From the NCBI RefSeq assembly GCF_002871005.1, contig NZ_PHSN01000027.1, positions 1 through 64,000 on the forward strand: a stretch of 64,000 nt of DNA, given 5' to 3'. Below, one piece after another: positions 45,149-54,587 of the stretch. The DNA comes from Acidimangrovimonas sediminis. Its GTDB lineage: Bacteria; Pseudomonadota; Alphaproteobacteria; Rhodobacterales; Rhodobacteraceae. A program made the translations under genes and the position numbers. Every line of letters begins with the position of its first letter. The stretch's first letter is position 1. Under the pieces are notes generated by a model. The model saw only the letters and a program-made list of their open reading frames with translations. It had not been told where the DNA came from and searched no databases.

Positions 45149-45991
45149 TCAGCCCCCGGCGCGCATCCCCCGCACCGCCCGACGCCGGTATAGCACGGTC
45201 CAGAGGCCGAGCAGCCCCAGCGTGGCATAGCTCATCACCGGGCCGACGATCAGGAAGCGGTCGATCGGCATGGCGTAGATCAGGACCACGGCGAGGCAGA
45301 ATTCGGCCACCAGCCCGGCGCCCCAGACCAGCGACATCATCCACATCATCCGCCGCAGCGCGCCACCCTGCACCGCCGCCTCGAACCGCGCCAGGTCCGC
45401 CCCGGACCGCCGCGCCATGGAGGCCCGTGCGAGCGACAGGATCAGCGGCCGGCCCATCAGCGCCGAGACCAGGAAGGCGAGCCCGATTGCCAGTGTCACC
45501 AGCTTTTCGCGCAGCTGGAGCATCCGGGCCGAGCCGCCGCCGACGAAGGCCAGCAGTGACAGCGCGATTCCGGCCAGCACCATCAGCGACAGCGCATCCA
45601 GGCGCCGACGCATGGCGAATTCCCCAAGGCTCCACAGGATCGGCGGCAGCGAGGACGCCAACAGCCCGTTCACCTCGCCCCATTGCGGCTGCGCCCAGGA
45701 GTAGATCAGGTAGGGCGCCCCCATGTTCACCATGAGATCGACAAGCGTCCAGACCACGCGTCCGATGCGCGGACGCGGGCGGCCTGTCAGCCCGCCAGTT
45801 GCCGCCTCATCGCCTGTCAGCCCGCGGCCCACCTGTCCTCCACCGGTCTGCAAGTGGGACGTCTCTTCCCGGCCTTGCGTCTCCCGGTCTTGCGTCTCCC
45901 CGTCTGCCGTCGTTCGGCCGGCGGGAGAGGCTCCCTCGGTCTGCAACCCGTCCACGGCACCGCCCTCCCCGCATGTTTCGGCTATTAACAT
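45149..45991 (-). CDS. Membrane protein resembling the VC0807 family
   Basis: The conserved part begins around IGRVVWTLVDLMVNMGAPYLIYSWA and continues through ASSLPPILWSLGEFAMRRRLDALSLMVLAGI and LVTLAIGLAFLVSALMGRPLILSLA, with about six transmembrane helices, a pattern seen in the VC0807 family of unknown function. The first 80 residues of the proposed frame are low-complexity and polar (GETQDRETQGREE) with repeated encoding triplets, so the true start may be further downstream. It is convergent with the chemoreceptor gene. Confidence 0.65.
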   Translation of the reverse strand: MLIAETCGEGGAVDGLQTEGASPAGRTTADGETQDRETQGREETSHLQTGGGQVGRGLTGDEAATGGLTGRPRPRIGRVVWTLVDLMVNMGAPYLIYSWAQPQWGEVNGLLASSLPPILWSLGEFAMRRRLDALSLMVLAGIALSLLAFVGGGSARMLQLREKLVTLAIGLAFLVSALMGRPLILSLARASMARRSGADLARFEAAVQGGALRRMMWMMSLVWGAGLVAEFCLAVVLIYAMPIDRFLIVGPVMSYATLGLLGLWTVLYRRRAVRGMRAGG

Positions 45992-46094
45992 ACGTGCCGG
46001 CTGTCGCGTGTGCAAGCTAACCGGAAGCCGCCTCACGCCGCTGTCAACATGGGGCTGACGCGGGGGAAGGGCGGCGGCGGGTCGAGGGGCCTTG

Positions 46095-47813
46095 TCAGGC
46101 GGTCTCTTCCACCGCCAGCCCCAGCTCCTCGATCATCGCGTCGCGCATGAGGAACTTCTGCGGCTTGCCGGTGACGGTCATCGGCAACTCGGGCTTGAAA
46201 CGCACCACCGCGGGCACCTTGAAATGCGCGATCTGGTCACGGCAGAAATCGCGGATCGTTTCCTCGCAGGGCGTGGTGCCCGGGCGCGGCACGATCCAGG
46301 CGGCGACGATCTCGCCGTAGCGGTGATCGGGGATGCCGAAGACCTGGACCTGGCTCACGTCCGGATGGGTGTAGAGGAATTCCTCGATCTCGCGCGGGTA
46401 GATGTTCTCTCCGCCGCGCAGGATCATGTCCTTCACCCGGCCGGTGATGTTGCAATAGCCCTCGGCGTCGATCCGGGCGAGGTCGCCGGTGCGCATCCAG
46501 CCCTCGGCATCGACCACCTCGGCGCTTTTCTCCGGCTCGCCCCAATATCCGCACATCACCGAATAGCCGCGGGTCATCAGCTCGCCCTGCTCGCCGACAC
46601 CGGCGGTGGTGCCGTCCTCGCGGGCGATGCGGACCTCGAGGTGCGGCTGCACGCGGCCGACCGACGAAACCCGTTTCTCAAGTGGCGTGTCGGTGCCGGA
46701 CTGGAACGAGACGGGGCTCGTCTCGGTCATGCCGTAGGCAATCGTCACCTCGCCCATGTGCATCTTCGACTGCACCTGTTTCATCACCTCGATCGGGCAG
46801 GGGGCGCCGGCCATGATGCCGGTGCGCAGCGACGACAGGTCGAAACGTGCGAACTCCGGGTGTTCCAGCATCGCCACGAACATCGTCGGCACGCCGTAAA
46901 GCGCGGTGCAGCGTTCGGCCGCGACGCAGGCAAGCGTCGCCCCGGCGTCGAACCCCTCTGCGGGGACGACGATCGCGGCGCCCTTGGTGACACAGCCCAG
47001 CGTGCCCATCACCATGCCGAAGCAATGGTAGAAGGGGACGGGAATGCAGATCCGGTCATCCTCGGTCGCTTCCATGGCGCGGGTCACGAAATGCGCGTTG
47101 TTGACGATGTTGCGGTGGGTCAGCGTGGCGCCCTTGGGGGCGCCGGTGGTGCCGCTGGTGAACTGGATGTTCACCGGGTCGTTGCGGTCCAGCGTCGCGG
47201 TGATCGCGTCCAGCGCGGCGATCGCGGCGCTGTCTTCCGCGCCTGCATCCCCGCCCATCGCCTCGACCTCGGCAAAGCGGATGCAGCCGGGGTGGTCGGC
47301 GGCACCTGTCACGATGACATGGCGCAGGTCCGGCAGGGCGGGGCAGGCAAGCTGTCCAGGGGCCGAGGCGGCAAGGCCCGGCGCCAGCCGGTTGATCATG
47401 CCGATGTAATCCGAGGTCTTGAACCTCTCGGCCAGCACCAGGGCGCGGCAGCCGGTCTTGCGCAGCGCGAATTCCAGCTCGTGCAGCCGGTAGGCCGGGT
47501 TGATGTTGACCAGGATCACCCCGATCCGCGCCGTCGCGAACTGGGTCAGCAGCCATTCCGACCGGTTCGGCGCCCAGATCCCCAGCCTGTCGCCGCGGGC
47601 AAGGCCCAGCCGCAGGAATCCCGCGGCCAGCCGGTCGACCCGCGCCGCGAATTCGGCCCAGGTCCAGCGGATCCCCTCGGCGGCAAAGACCGCCGCCGTG
47701 CGGTCCGGAAACCGCGCCACCGTCGCGGCCAGAAGCGCGGGAATGGTCGTCTCGATCAGCGGTTCGTCGGTGGCGCCGGCCACGTGGGCGGCGCCGTCCC
47801 TCGGCATCGTCAT
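46095..47813 (-). CDS. AMP-binding acyl-CoA synthetase
   Basis: This 572-residue ANL-family enzyme activates a fatty acid to acyl-CoA through an acyl-AMP. The ATP motif [17 protein letters not shown] and the adenylation motif [11 protein letters not shown] are present, as are [16 protein letters not shown] and [18 protein letters not shown]. The C-terminal lysine lies near [11 protein letters not shown]. The sequence resembles medium or long-chain fatty acid-CoA ligases. A TetR-type dyad lies 44 bases upstream. It sits downstream of a CoA transferase and an acyl-CoA dehydrogenase on the same strand. Confidence 0.92.
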   Translation of the reverse strand: MTMPRDGAAHVAGATDEPLIETTIPALLAATVARFPDRTAAVFAAEGIRWTWAEFAARVDRLAAGFLRLGLARGDRLGIWAPNRSEWLLTQFATARIGVILVNINPAYRLHELEFALRKTGCRALVLAERFKTSDYIGMINRLAPGLAASAPGQLACPALPDLRHVIVTGAADHPGCIRFAEVEAMGGDAGAEDSAAIAALDAITATLDRNDPVNIQFTSGTTGAPKGATLTHRNIVNNAHFVTRAMEATEDDRICIPVPFYHCFGMVMGTLGCVTKGAAIVVPAEGFDAGATLACVAAERCTALYGVPTMFVAMLEHPEFARFDLSSLRTGIMAGAPCPIEVMKQVQSKMHMGEVTIAYGMTETSPVSFQSGTDTPLEKRVSSVGRVQPHLEVRIAREDGTTAGVGEQGELMTRGYSVMCGYWGEPEKSAEVVDAEGWMRTGDLARIDAEGYCNITGRVKDMILRGGENIYPREIEEFLYTHPDVSQVQVFGIPDHRYGEIVAAWIVPRPGTTPCEETIRDFCRDQIAHFKVPAVVRFKPELPMTVTGKPQKFLMRDAMIEELGLAVEETA

Positions 47814-47856
47814 GGCATCCTCCCTCGGGTCCCTCCCCGGACCCTGCCACGATAAG

Positions 47857-47870
47857 TGAACGATGGTTCA
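47857..47870. promoter_or_regulatory. TetR-type operator dyad before the acyl-CoA synthetase
   Basis: TGAAC-N4-GTTCA is a perfect inverted repeat with A/T flanks (AAG... TTT) in front of the synthetase gene. This form is typical of TetR-family repressors of acyl-CoA metabolism. No such regulator is encoded in the window. Confidence 0.6.
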
Positions 47871-48009
47871 TTTCTTGCAAGCGCCTTGAGGTCTGCGTGC
47901 CCCAAGCTCACGACTCCGTGACAAGCGGGCGTTCTCCTGCCTTCTTTCTTGCCAGGATACGCCCCGGGGAGGTGGGCCGGGGGTGTGGTGGGCGGCCCGG
48001 TATTGCCCC

Positions 48010-49215
48010 TCACCCCTGCCGCGCGACCGGTGCCACCCCGTCGGCGCGCAGTTCCGCCCGACGGGGGCCGGGCACGCCGGCGGCGTCGAGGATCTCCTCT
48101 CGGTGCTCGGCATAGCCCGGCGGCCGCAGGCGGTAGCTGGCGGGGTTGGCCGAAAGCTTCACCGGCGCGCCAAGGCCCCGGTAGGGACCGATCTGCACGG
48201 TCATGCCGCGATGCGCGGTATGATCCAGCGCCAGCGCCTCGGCCACGTTGAGGACCGGCCCGGCCGGCACCCCCGCCCGGATCAGCCGGTCGGCCAGCGC
48301 CACGCCGTCAAGCGTGGCCATCGCCGACTCCAGCGCCTCGCGCAGTGCGGCGCGATGCGTCACCCGCCCGCCGTTGGTGGCAAAGCGCGGATCCTCGGCG
48401 ATCCCGGGCGCGCCGATCTCGTCGCAGAGGCGGGCGAACTGGCGGTCGTTGCCCACGGTGAGCGAGATCTCCCGCGTTCCCGTCGCATAGGTCGAATAGG
48501 GCGAGATGTTCGGGTGGTCGTTGCCGCTCCGCCCCGGGACCTTGCCGTTCAGCGCATGGTTTGCGGCGTGCGGGTGGAGGAGCGAGATCGCCGTGTCGAA
48601 AAGGGCGGCCTCGACGAACTGCCCCCGACCGGTGGCATGGCGCGCTTGCAGGGCCAGAAGCACCCCGATCACCGCGTTGAGGCCTGTCACCATGTCCACC
48701 ACCGGCACGCCGACGCGGGTCGGGCCGCCCTCGGCCGTGCCGTTCACGCTCATGATGCCGCTCATCCCCTGAAGGATCGCGTCATAGCCCGGCAGCCCGC
48801 CCAGCGGCCCGTCGGCGCCGAACCCGGAGACGCGGCAGTGGATCAGCCGCGGGAAGCGTTCGGCCAGCGCCTCGTGCCCCAGCCCCCAGCCTTCCAGCGT
48901 ACCGGTCTTGAAGTTCTCCAGAAGCACGTCGGCCTCGGCCAGCAGGGCCAGCAGCACCTCCCGCCCGGGCCCGGTGCGCAGGTCGAGGGCGATCGCCCGC
49001 TTGTTGCGGTTCAGCCCCTGGAAATAGCTCGCCGTGCCATCGAGGAAGGGCGGCCCCCATTCCCGCGTCTCGTCACCCTGCGGCGGTTCGACCTTGATCA
49101 CGTCGGCGCCGTGATCGCCCAGCACCTGCCCCGCGAAGGGCCCGCCCAGCACGCGGCTGAGGTCGACCACGCGGATCCCGTCGAGGGCGCCTTTCCTCTC
49201 TGCCGCGCCGCTCAT
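48010..49215 (-). CDS. CaiB/BaiF family III CoA transferase
   Basis: The 401-residue enzyme transfers CoA between acyl acids. The N-terminus GIRVVDLSRVLGGPFAGQVLGDHGADVIKVEPP is the family hallmark. The conserved Asp of the catalytic anhydride lies in RVGVPVVDMVTG (D174). The substrate cannot be read. It shares a four-base overlap with the upstream acyl-CoA dehydrogenase gene, so the two are co-translated and probably act in one degradation pathway. Confidence 0.9.
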   Translation of the reverse strand: MSGAAERKGALDGIRVVDLSRVLGGPFAGQVLGDHGADVIKVEPPQGDETREWGPPFLDGTASYFQGLNRNKRAIALDLRTGPGREVLLALLAEADVLLENFKTGTLEGWGLGHEALAERFPRLIHCRVSGFGADGPLGGLPGYDAILQGMSGIMSVNGTAEGGPTRVGVPVVDMVTGLNAVIGVLLALQARHATGRGQFVEAALFDTAISLLHPHAANHALNGKVPGRSGNDHPNISPYSTYATGTREISLTVGNDRQFARLCDEIGAPGIAEDPRFATNGGRVTHRAALREALESAMATLDGVALADRLIRAGVPAGPVLNVAEALALDHTAHRGMTVQIGPYRGLGAPVKLSANPASYRLRPPGYAEHREEILDAAGVPGPRRAELRADGVAPVARQG

Positions 49216-50957
49216 TCCGCCGCCTCCGGCATCGCGGCCGCGTCGGACAGGGCGCGTGCAAGGACCCCGGACAGGTCGTCGTCAGTGGCGGGGGCCAGCG
49301 GATCGCGGGCGGTCAGCTTGTGGCACACCACCGCCTGAGCCAGCGCCAGCCGGTCCCCCCCTGCCGCCGTGTTTCTCCGCGAGAGCTGCGCCGCCTCCCA
49401 GGCCATGATCCCGGCCGAGGTGGCGTGGTAGAGCGCCGAGGCCGCAGTGCGCACCTCGGATTCGCGCGCCCGGTCGCCGGCCACCGCCGCCATCAGTTCC
49501 GCGGCGCGGCGGAAGGCCCCGGTCAGCGCGGGCTGTGGGCCAAGCACCGCTTCTGTCTCCTGCGCCAGCCCGTCGAGATAGCCGCCAAGCGCCTCGAGCG
49601 CCCCCTCGCGCCGAACCGCGCGGGCGACGTCCAGCGCCACGATGTTCGACGTCCCTTCCCAGATCGAGCCAAGGTGACTGTCGCGCAGCACCCGGGCGTC
49701 GGACCATTCCTCGATATAGCCGCAGCCGCCGCGCACCTCCATCGCGTCGCCTGCCACCTTGCGCGCGTCGCGGCAGGTGCGGAACTTGATCAGCGGGGTC
49801 AGGATGCGCAGCACCTTGGCCATCGTGGCCTCTCCCGCGTCCGCCGCGGCCAGCACCCGCGCCGTATGGAACACCATCGCCCGGCCCTGCTCGGCGCTGA
49901 CCAGCATCTTCGCCAGCTGTCGCTGCATCAGCGGCATCTCGTCCAGCCGCTTGCCGAAGGCCCGGCGGTTGCCCGCGATGAACAGCGCCTCGTTGACCGA
50001 GCGCCGCATCATCCCCGCCGAACGCACGCCATTGGCCAGCCGCGACATGTTGATCATGTCGGTCATCTGCTTGAACCCCTGTCCCGGGTCGCCCACCAGA
50101 TAAGCCTCGGCCCCTTCCAGCGCGATCTCGCCCGAGGCCATCGACCGGGTGCCCAGCTTGTCCTTGAGCCGCAGGATCCGGTAGGCGTTGCGCCGCCCGT
50201 CGGCCAGGTGCCGCGGCAGCAGGAAGAGCGACAGCCCCTTCGTTCCCGCGCCGCCGGTGCCGTCGCCGCCGCCCTCGGGCCGCGCCAGCACCATCGCAAG
50301 CGCCGCATCGGGGTTCGAGCAGAACCACTTGTCACCGTAGAGCCGCCAGGTGCCGTCCTCCTGCCGCGCCACCGTCTCGATCGCGCCGACGTCGGAGCCG
50401 GCGATCTGTTCGGTCATGAACATCGCGCCCTGGAAGAGGCTGTCCATGTCCTGGCTGGTCAGCCGGTCGAGGTAGCGCGCGACCAGCTCGGGCGATCCGA
50501 ACTTCACCAGCGTGCGGGTCAGCGAATCGGTCATCGAGAGCGGACAGCACAGCCCGAATTCCGCCTGCACGAAGAGGTAGACGAGGGCGTATTTCACCAG
50601 CGGGGGCAGCTTTTCCTCCGCTCCGAAGACGCCCCCGCGATGCGACATCGCCGCAAGCCCGAACTCGCCGAAGGCCACCTGTTCCAGCGCCTCGTAGGCG
50701 GGGTGCTTCTCGATCCGCTCTTCGTCGGCGCCGTTGCGGGCGCGGATGTGCAGGACCGGCGGGTTCTTGTCGGCGCGCAGCGCCAGCTGCTCGAGCCGCC
50801 CGCCCGTCAGCGCGCCCATCCGGTCGAGCCGGGGCAGCGCAAGGTCGAGCATGTCGGGCGGCAGGTAGACCCGCAGGAGGTCTGCCATCGCCGGATCGGC
50901 CCGAAAGGCGTTGCGCCCGGCGCTGTCGGGAATGTTACGGTGGATCGCGTCTGTCAT
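49212..50957 (-). CDS. Acyl-CoA dehydrogenase
   Basis: This 581-residue flavoprotein introduces a double bond into an acyl-CoA. MTEQIAGSDVGAIETVA is the substrate-linked flavin loop, WFCSNPDAALAMVLARP and LGTRSMASGEIALEGAEAYLVGDPGQGFKQM are standard, and GGCGYIEEWSDARVLRDSHLGSIWEGTSNIVALDVAR is the classic C-terminal signature, quoted in shorter pieces here: RVLRDSHLGSIWEGTSNI. The N-terminal 100 residues resemble the longer AidB/FadE-like subgroup. It is preceded by GGGAGG and is divergent from a LysR gene. Confidence 0.93.
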   Translation of the reverse strand: MTDAIHRNIPDSAGRNAFRADPAMADLLRVYLPPDMLDLALPRLDRMGALTGGRLEQLALRADKNPPVLHIRARNGADEERIEKHPAYEALEQVAFGEFGLAAMSHRGGVFGAEEKLPPLVKYALVYLFVQAEFGLCCPLSMTDSLTRTLVKFGSPELVARYLDRLTSQDMDSLFQGAMFMTEQIAGSDVGAIETVARQEDGTWRLYGDKWFCSNPDAALAMVLARPEGGGDGTGGAGTKGLSLFLLPRHLADGRRNAYRILRLKDKLGTRSMASGEIALEGAEAYLVGDPGQGFKQMTDMINMSRLANGVRSAGMMRRSVNEALFIAGNRRAFGKRLDEMPLMQRQLAKMLVSAEQGRAMVFHTARVLAAADAGEATMAKVLRILTPLIKFRTCRDARKVAGDAMEVRGGCGYIEEWSDARVLRDSHLGSIWEGTSNIVALDVARAVRREGALEALGGYLDGLAQETEAVLGPQPALTGAFRRAAELMAAVAGDRARESEVRTAASALYHATSAGIMAWEAAQLSRRNTAAGGDRLALAQAVVCHKLTARDPLAPATDDDLSGVLARALSDAAAMPEAAE

Positions 50958-51031
50958 CTGGGCCTCCCTGGTCTGCCGCCGGAGGGAAGCGGTTTCGTGA
51001 TCTGATTTCCAATACTATCTCTGGAAGTTTC

Positions 51032-51049
51032 GATAGGGTTTTGCCTATC
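51032..51049. promoter_or_regulatory. LysR-type operator between acyl-CoA dehydrogenase and LysR genes
   Basis: GATAGG-N6-CCTATC is a perfect dyad ten bases before the LysR start, in the divergent promoter region. It fits the T-N11-A pattern and probably mediates autoregulation. Confidence 0.6.
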
Positions 51050-51058
51050 ATCCGGCCC

Positions 51059-51943
51059 ATGGCCATCACCTTCCGCCAGCTTCGCTATTTCCTTGCCCTC
51101 GCGGAGGAGCTGCATTTCGGCCGTGCCGCCGAGCGGCTGCACATCTCGCAGCCGCCCCTGAGCGCCAGCCTCAAGCAGCTGGAGGGCGAGGTCGGCGTCG
51201 CGCTGATGGAACGCTCGAACCGGATGGTGCGGCTGACCCCCGCGGGCGCGGTCTTTGCCGAACACGCGCGCCGCATCCTCGGCCAGCTCGGCCGGGCCGA
51301 GGCAAGCGCGGTGCAGGCCGCCCGCGGCGGCGGCGGGCGGGTCGTGGTGGCCTTCGTGCCGTCGATGCTGTTTCGTCGCCTGCCGCCCCTCCTTCAGTCC
51401 TTCGCCGAGGCGCATCCGGGCGTCGACCTCGTGCTGCACGAGATGAACACCACCCGGCAGATCGAGGCGATCGGCCGGATGCAGGCCGATGTGGGCTTCA
51501 TCCACGGCGTGCCGCTGCCCGAGGGCATCGCTCACCACCCGCTGGAGACGGAGCGCCTGGTCTGCTGCCTGCCGCAGGGCCACCGGCTGGCCGGCCGCAG
51601 CCGGGTACGGCTGAGCGAGCTGGCGGGAGAACGCCTGCTGGTCTTCTCGCGCGAGTTCGCCGCGCATTACCACGACCGGATCGCGGGGCTCCTGCAATCC
51701 GCGGGGCTGACGCCGGACCCGGATTTCCGGATCCAGCACTGGTTCACGGTGGTCGCGTTGGTGGGGCAGGGGATGGGCGTGTCGCTGGTGCCCCGCTCGC
51801 TGGCCGGCGCCGCCTTCGCCAACGTCGCCTATGTCGAGATCGAGGAGGAGGCGGCGGAACACGAGGTCGCCCTGATCTGGCGCGAGGAGGGCCAGAGCGC
51901 CGCCGCCCGCGCCTTCGTCCGCTTCGTGATCGCCGGCGGGTAG
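51059..51943 (+). CDS. LysR-family transcriptional regulator
   Basis: The ATG at 51059 gives 294 residues beginning MAITFRQLRYFLALAEELHFGRAAERLHISQPPLSASLKQLE in pieces, a standard LysR helix-turn-helix. The effector domain starts RVVVAFVPSMLFRRLPPLL and resembles the BenM/CatM-like subgroup. It is divergent from the acyl-CoA dehydrogenase operon and probably regulates it. A TTG at 51041 is a weak alternative start. Confidence 0.92.
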   Translation: MAITFRQLRYFLALAEELHFGRAAERLHISQPPLSASLKQLEGEVGVALMERSNRMVRLTPAGAVFAEHARRILGQLGRAEASAVQAARGGGGRVVVAFVPSMLFRRLPPLLQSFAEAHPGVDLVLHEMNTTRQIEAIGRMQADVGFIHGVPLPEGIAHHPLETERLVCCLPQGHRLAGRSRVRLSELAGERLLVFSREFAAHYHDRIAGLLQSAGLTPDPDFRIQHWFTVVALVGQGMGVSLVPRSLAGAAFANVAYVEIEEEAAEHEVALIWREEGQSAAARAFVRFVIAGG

Positions 51944-51975
51944 GGGGCGGCGCGGCCCCTGTCGGTATGGCGGTC

Positions 51976-52023
51976 GGTCTGGCCGTCCGTCTGGCCGCCG
52001 GTCTGCCCACAGGTCTGCCCGGT
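51976..52023. repeat. 12-base tandem repeat upstream of imuA
   Basis: Four degenerate units of about GGTCTGGCCGTC run in tandem with a period of 12 bases, at 51976, 51988, 52000 and 52012. They lie between the LysR gene and imuA. Confidence 0.7.
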
Positions 52024-52152
52024 GTCGTGCCCGTTCTCGGCTCCGTCCCCGCCGCCCCGGGCGCGCTCCGCCGCGGCCTTCGCCGCCTTGTCGCCCCTGC
52101 CCCGCTGGGCACCCCATTTGATTCCCCGTCCGCCCGCGCTACCCTGCGGCGC

Positions 52153-52761
52153 ATGACCGGCCCTCTGAGCGATCTTTTCCCCCTGCGCCGTGCGCGCGTG
52201 CACGAGGCCTTCGGCCCCGCCGCGCCGGTCTTTGCCGCCATTGCCGGCGACGGCGTGCAGGGGCCGCTTCTGTGGATCCGCGAATCGTGGCGGATCGAGC
52301 GGCTGAACCCGCAGGGCCTTGCCGCCTATCTCGACCCCGCGCGCCTGCTGATCGCGGCGACTCGCGACCAGACCGACGCCCTCGCCGTCGCCGAGGAAGC
52401 GCTGCGCGACGGGGTGATCGCCCTCGTGGTGCTGGAAACCTCGCGCCCGCTCGACCTGCGCGAGGGGCGGCGGCTGCAACTGGCGGCCCGGGCGGGGCAG
52501 GCGACGGGCCTGTGCCTGATCCCCGAGGGTCCGGCCAGCCACCGCGGCCCCGGCGGGTCGAGCATGGGCTCGAACGCTGCCGAGACCCGCTGGCGCTGCA
52601 CCCCGGTGCTGGCTGCCGCCTCCGATCATGGCGCACCGGAGGACTCGACTCGCATGCGCTGGGAAATTACAAAGAACAAATCAGGAACAATTGGAGCCTG
52701 GGATGTTCGATGGGGGGCACAGACGCATCGTCTCGATGTGGTTTCCGCGCCTGGCCACTGA
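52153..52761 (+). CDS. imuA: ImuA-like mutagenesis protein
   Basis: ImuA is a RecA-like accessory protein of the DnaE2 mutasome. The start MTGPLSDLFPLRRARVHEAFG gives 202 residues. PLLWIRESWRIERLNPQGL, LLIAATRDQTDALAVAEEALRD and VIALVVLETSRPLDLREGRRLQLAA are characteristic, as is the end RWEITKNKSGTIGAWDVRWG. The protein lacks a clear Walker motif. It overlaps imuB by 59 bases. No clear LexA box was found in the upstream repeat region. Confidence 0.88.
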   Translation: MTGPLSDLFPLRRARVHEAFGPAAPVFAAIAGDGVQGPLLWIRESWRIERLNPQGLAAYLDPARLLIAATRDQTDALAVAEEALRDGVIALVVLETSRPLDLREGRRLQLAARAGQATGLCLIPEGPASHRGPGGSSMGSNAAETRWRCTPVLAAASDHGAPEDSTRMRWEITKNKSGTIGAWDVRWGAQTHRLDVVSAPGH

Positions 52762-54280
52762 CCGCGCGCTGCGCCTGCGTCCGCTGGACGGGGGCGGTGG
52801 TACCGTGGGCGCGGGGCAGGGGTCTGGGCCGTTGAAGGGCGCGGGGCAGGGGCCGTTGCAGGGGCAGACCCCACCTTTCGTGCTGACCCAGCGCCAGGCC
52901 AATACCGAGCGGATCCACTGCCTGAACGCCGCGGCCGAGGCGGCCGGGCTCTACCGTGGCATGACCTCGACCGACGCGCGCGCCTTCTGCCCGGGGCTGG
53001 TCAGCCGCCCGGCCGATCCGCGTGGCGACGCGCGACATCTGGCGGTGCTGGCGCGATGGGCCACGCGGTATTGCCCATGGGTCGGACTCGAGGGCGAGGA
53101 CGGGCTGGTCATGGACATCACCGGTGCGGCGCACCTGGCGGGGGGCGAGGCCGCGCTGCTGGACGATCTCGGCGCGCGGATGGCACGGGCCGGGCTGACG
53201 GTGCGGCTGGGCCTGGCCGACACCCGGGGTGCGGCCTGGGCGCTGGCGCATTTCGCCGAGGGGATCGCGCCGCCGGGCGGGCAGGGCGCGGCGCTGGCCC
53301 CGCTGCCGGTGGCCGCGCTCCGGCTCGATCCCGAGGCGGTGACCGGGCTCGAACGTCTCGGCCTGCGCCGGGTGGCGGATCTGGAGGCGACGCCCCGCGC
53401 CCCCATCGCGCGGCGCTTCGGTCCCGGGGTGCTGGCCCGGCTCGACCAAGCGCTGGGACGGCAGCCCGAATCGGTGGCCCCGCTGCCCGAGCCGCCGCGC
53501 CAGGCCGTGCGGCTGACCCTGCCCGAGCCGATCGGAAGGGTCGAGGATGTGATGGCCGGCACCGGGCGCCTGCTCGAGGCGCTCTGCACCCGCCTGCTGG
53601 CGCGCGAGGTCGGCGCGCGCCGGCTGTGCCTGACGCTGCGCCGGGTCGACCGGGGCCACGCGCAGGTCGAGTTGCGCCTTGCCGCCGCGCTGCGCGATCC
53701 GGCCCGCATCCTGCCGCTTTTCCAGCGCGGGGTGGAGGAGGTCGACGCGGGCTTCGGCCTCGACCAGCTCCGCCTCGAGGCGGTGGAGGTGGAGCCGCTG
53801 CCCGCCCGCCAGCTGACGGTGCGTGCCGGCGACCCGCGTGAGGCCGCCCGGAGCTCGGCCCGTCTCGACGACCTGATCACCCGCATCGGCACCCGCATCG
53901 GGATCGAAAACATCCACCGGTTCCTGCCCGCCGACAGCCACATCCCGGAACGCGCCTTCCTCACGGTGCCCGCCGCCTGGTCGCGCCCTGGCGGGGGCTG
54001 GGCTCCGCCCCGCCCCCGCCCCGTCCTGATGTTCCCGCCCGAGCCGATCCTGGCCGAGGGCCCCCGCCCGCCCGGCCGCTTCCGCTGGCGCCGGCTGACG
54101 CTCACCACCGCGCGGGCGACGGGACCGGAACGCCTCACGCCGGAATGGTGGATGCAGGACGAGGCCTGGCACCGGGGCCTGCGTGACTATTGGCGGGTCG
54201 AGACCCGCGAAGGCCGCCGCCTGTGGCTGTTCCACACGCCCGAGGCCCCGGCCTGGTTCGTCCAGGGGGATTTCGGATGA
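52703..54280 (+). CDS. imuB: ImuB, inactive Y-family polymerase-like protein
   Basis: ImuB bridges DnaE2 to the replication clamp at lesions. The start MFDGGHRRIVSMWFPRLATDRALR (residues 1 to 24, in pieces) gives 525 residues. The usual acidic residues of Y-family catalysis are absent from the first motif, which fits a non-catalytic role. LEGEDGLVMDITGAAHLAGG and LGLRRVADLEATPRAPIARRFG are family features. A Gly/Gln-rich stretch near residues 30 to 55 (TVGAGQGSGPLKGAGQG) is encoded by direct repeats and is unusual. Confidence 0.9.
   Translation: MFDGGHRRIVSMWFPRLATDRALRLRPLDGGGGTVGAGQGSGPLKGAGQGPLQGQTPPFVLTQRQANTERIHCLNAAAEAAGLYRGMTSTDARAFCPGLVSRPADPRGDARHLAVLARWATRYCPWVGLEGEDGLVMDITGAAHLAGGEAALLDDLGARMARAGLTVRLGLADTRGAAWALAHFAEGIAPPGGQGAALAPLPVAALRLDPEAVTGLERLGLRRVADLEATPRAPIARRFGPGVLARLDQALGRQPESVAPLPEPPRQAVRLTLPEPIGRVEDVMAGTGRLLEALCTRLLAREVGARRLCLTLRRVDRGHAQVELRLAAALRDPARILPLFQRGVEEVDAGFGLDQLRLEAVEVEPLPARQLTVRAGDPREAARSSARLDDLITRIGTRIGIENIHRFLPADSHIPERAFLTVPAAWSRPGGGWAPPRPRPVLMFPPEPILAEGPRPPGRFRWRRLTLTTARATGPERLTPEWWMQDEAWHRGLRDYWRVETREGRRLWLFHTPEAPAWFVQGDFG
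52807..52852 (+). repeat. Direct repeat within imuB
   Basis: GGGCGCGGGGCAGGGG occurs at 52807 to 52822 and again at 52837 to 52852, a 30-base period. It encodes Gly/Gln-rich sequence in a non-conserved linker. Confidence 0.85.
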
Positions 54281-54587
54281 CTGCACCCCGGCTCTCTCCC
54301 GGCGGCCCCTTGCCCTTGCCCCGCGCCCCGGGGCATGCGGCGCGTCCCGCTCCACACCCCGCCACCGCCCGGTCCCCCGCGCAGCTGCCGGGCGGCCCCC
54401 ATCTTCCTTTTGTGCCCTGCCTTCCTTGCGCCCTCCACCCCGTGTCCGAAGCCACCGGCACCGCCCGCCACCCCGCCTCCCGCCGTCCGGTACCGGTCGC
54501 CCGGCCCGGCTCGTCCCGTCTCCTACCCGGCGCCGCGGTCCGGCCCTCACGCCCCCCGCCGGTCTCCCCCAGTGTTCCCGGCCCCGC
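54281..54587. other. Proline-rich intergenic insertion between imuB and dnaE2
   Basis: In related cassettes imuB and dnaE2 usually touch or overlap. Here 307 bases separate them. An ATG that overlaps the imuB stop (54277) opens a frame of 111 Pro/Ala/Arg-rich codons, but its frame differs from that of dnaE2 and it has no family match. It is more likely inserted non-coding DNA. Confidence 0.55.

Noticed and set aside
51944-52152. A LexA/SOS box upstream of imuA
   Set aside because: Only one GTTC half-site was seen near 52034; no GTTC-N7-GTTC or GAAC-N7-GTTC partner was found, so no box is claimed.
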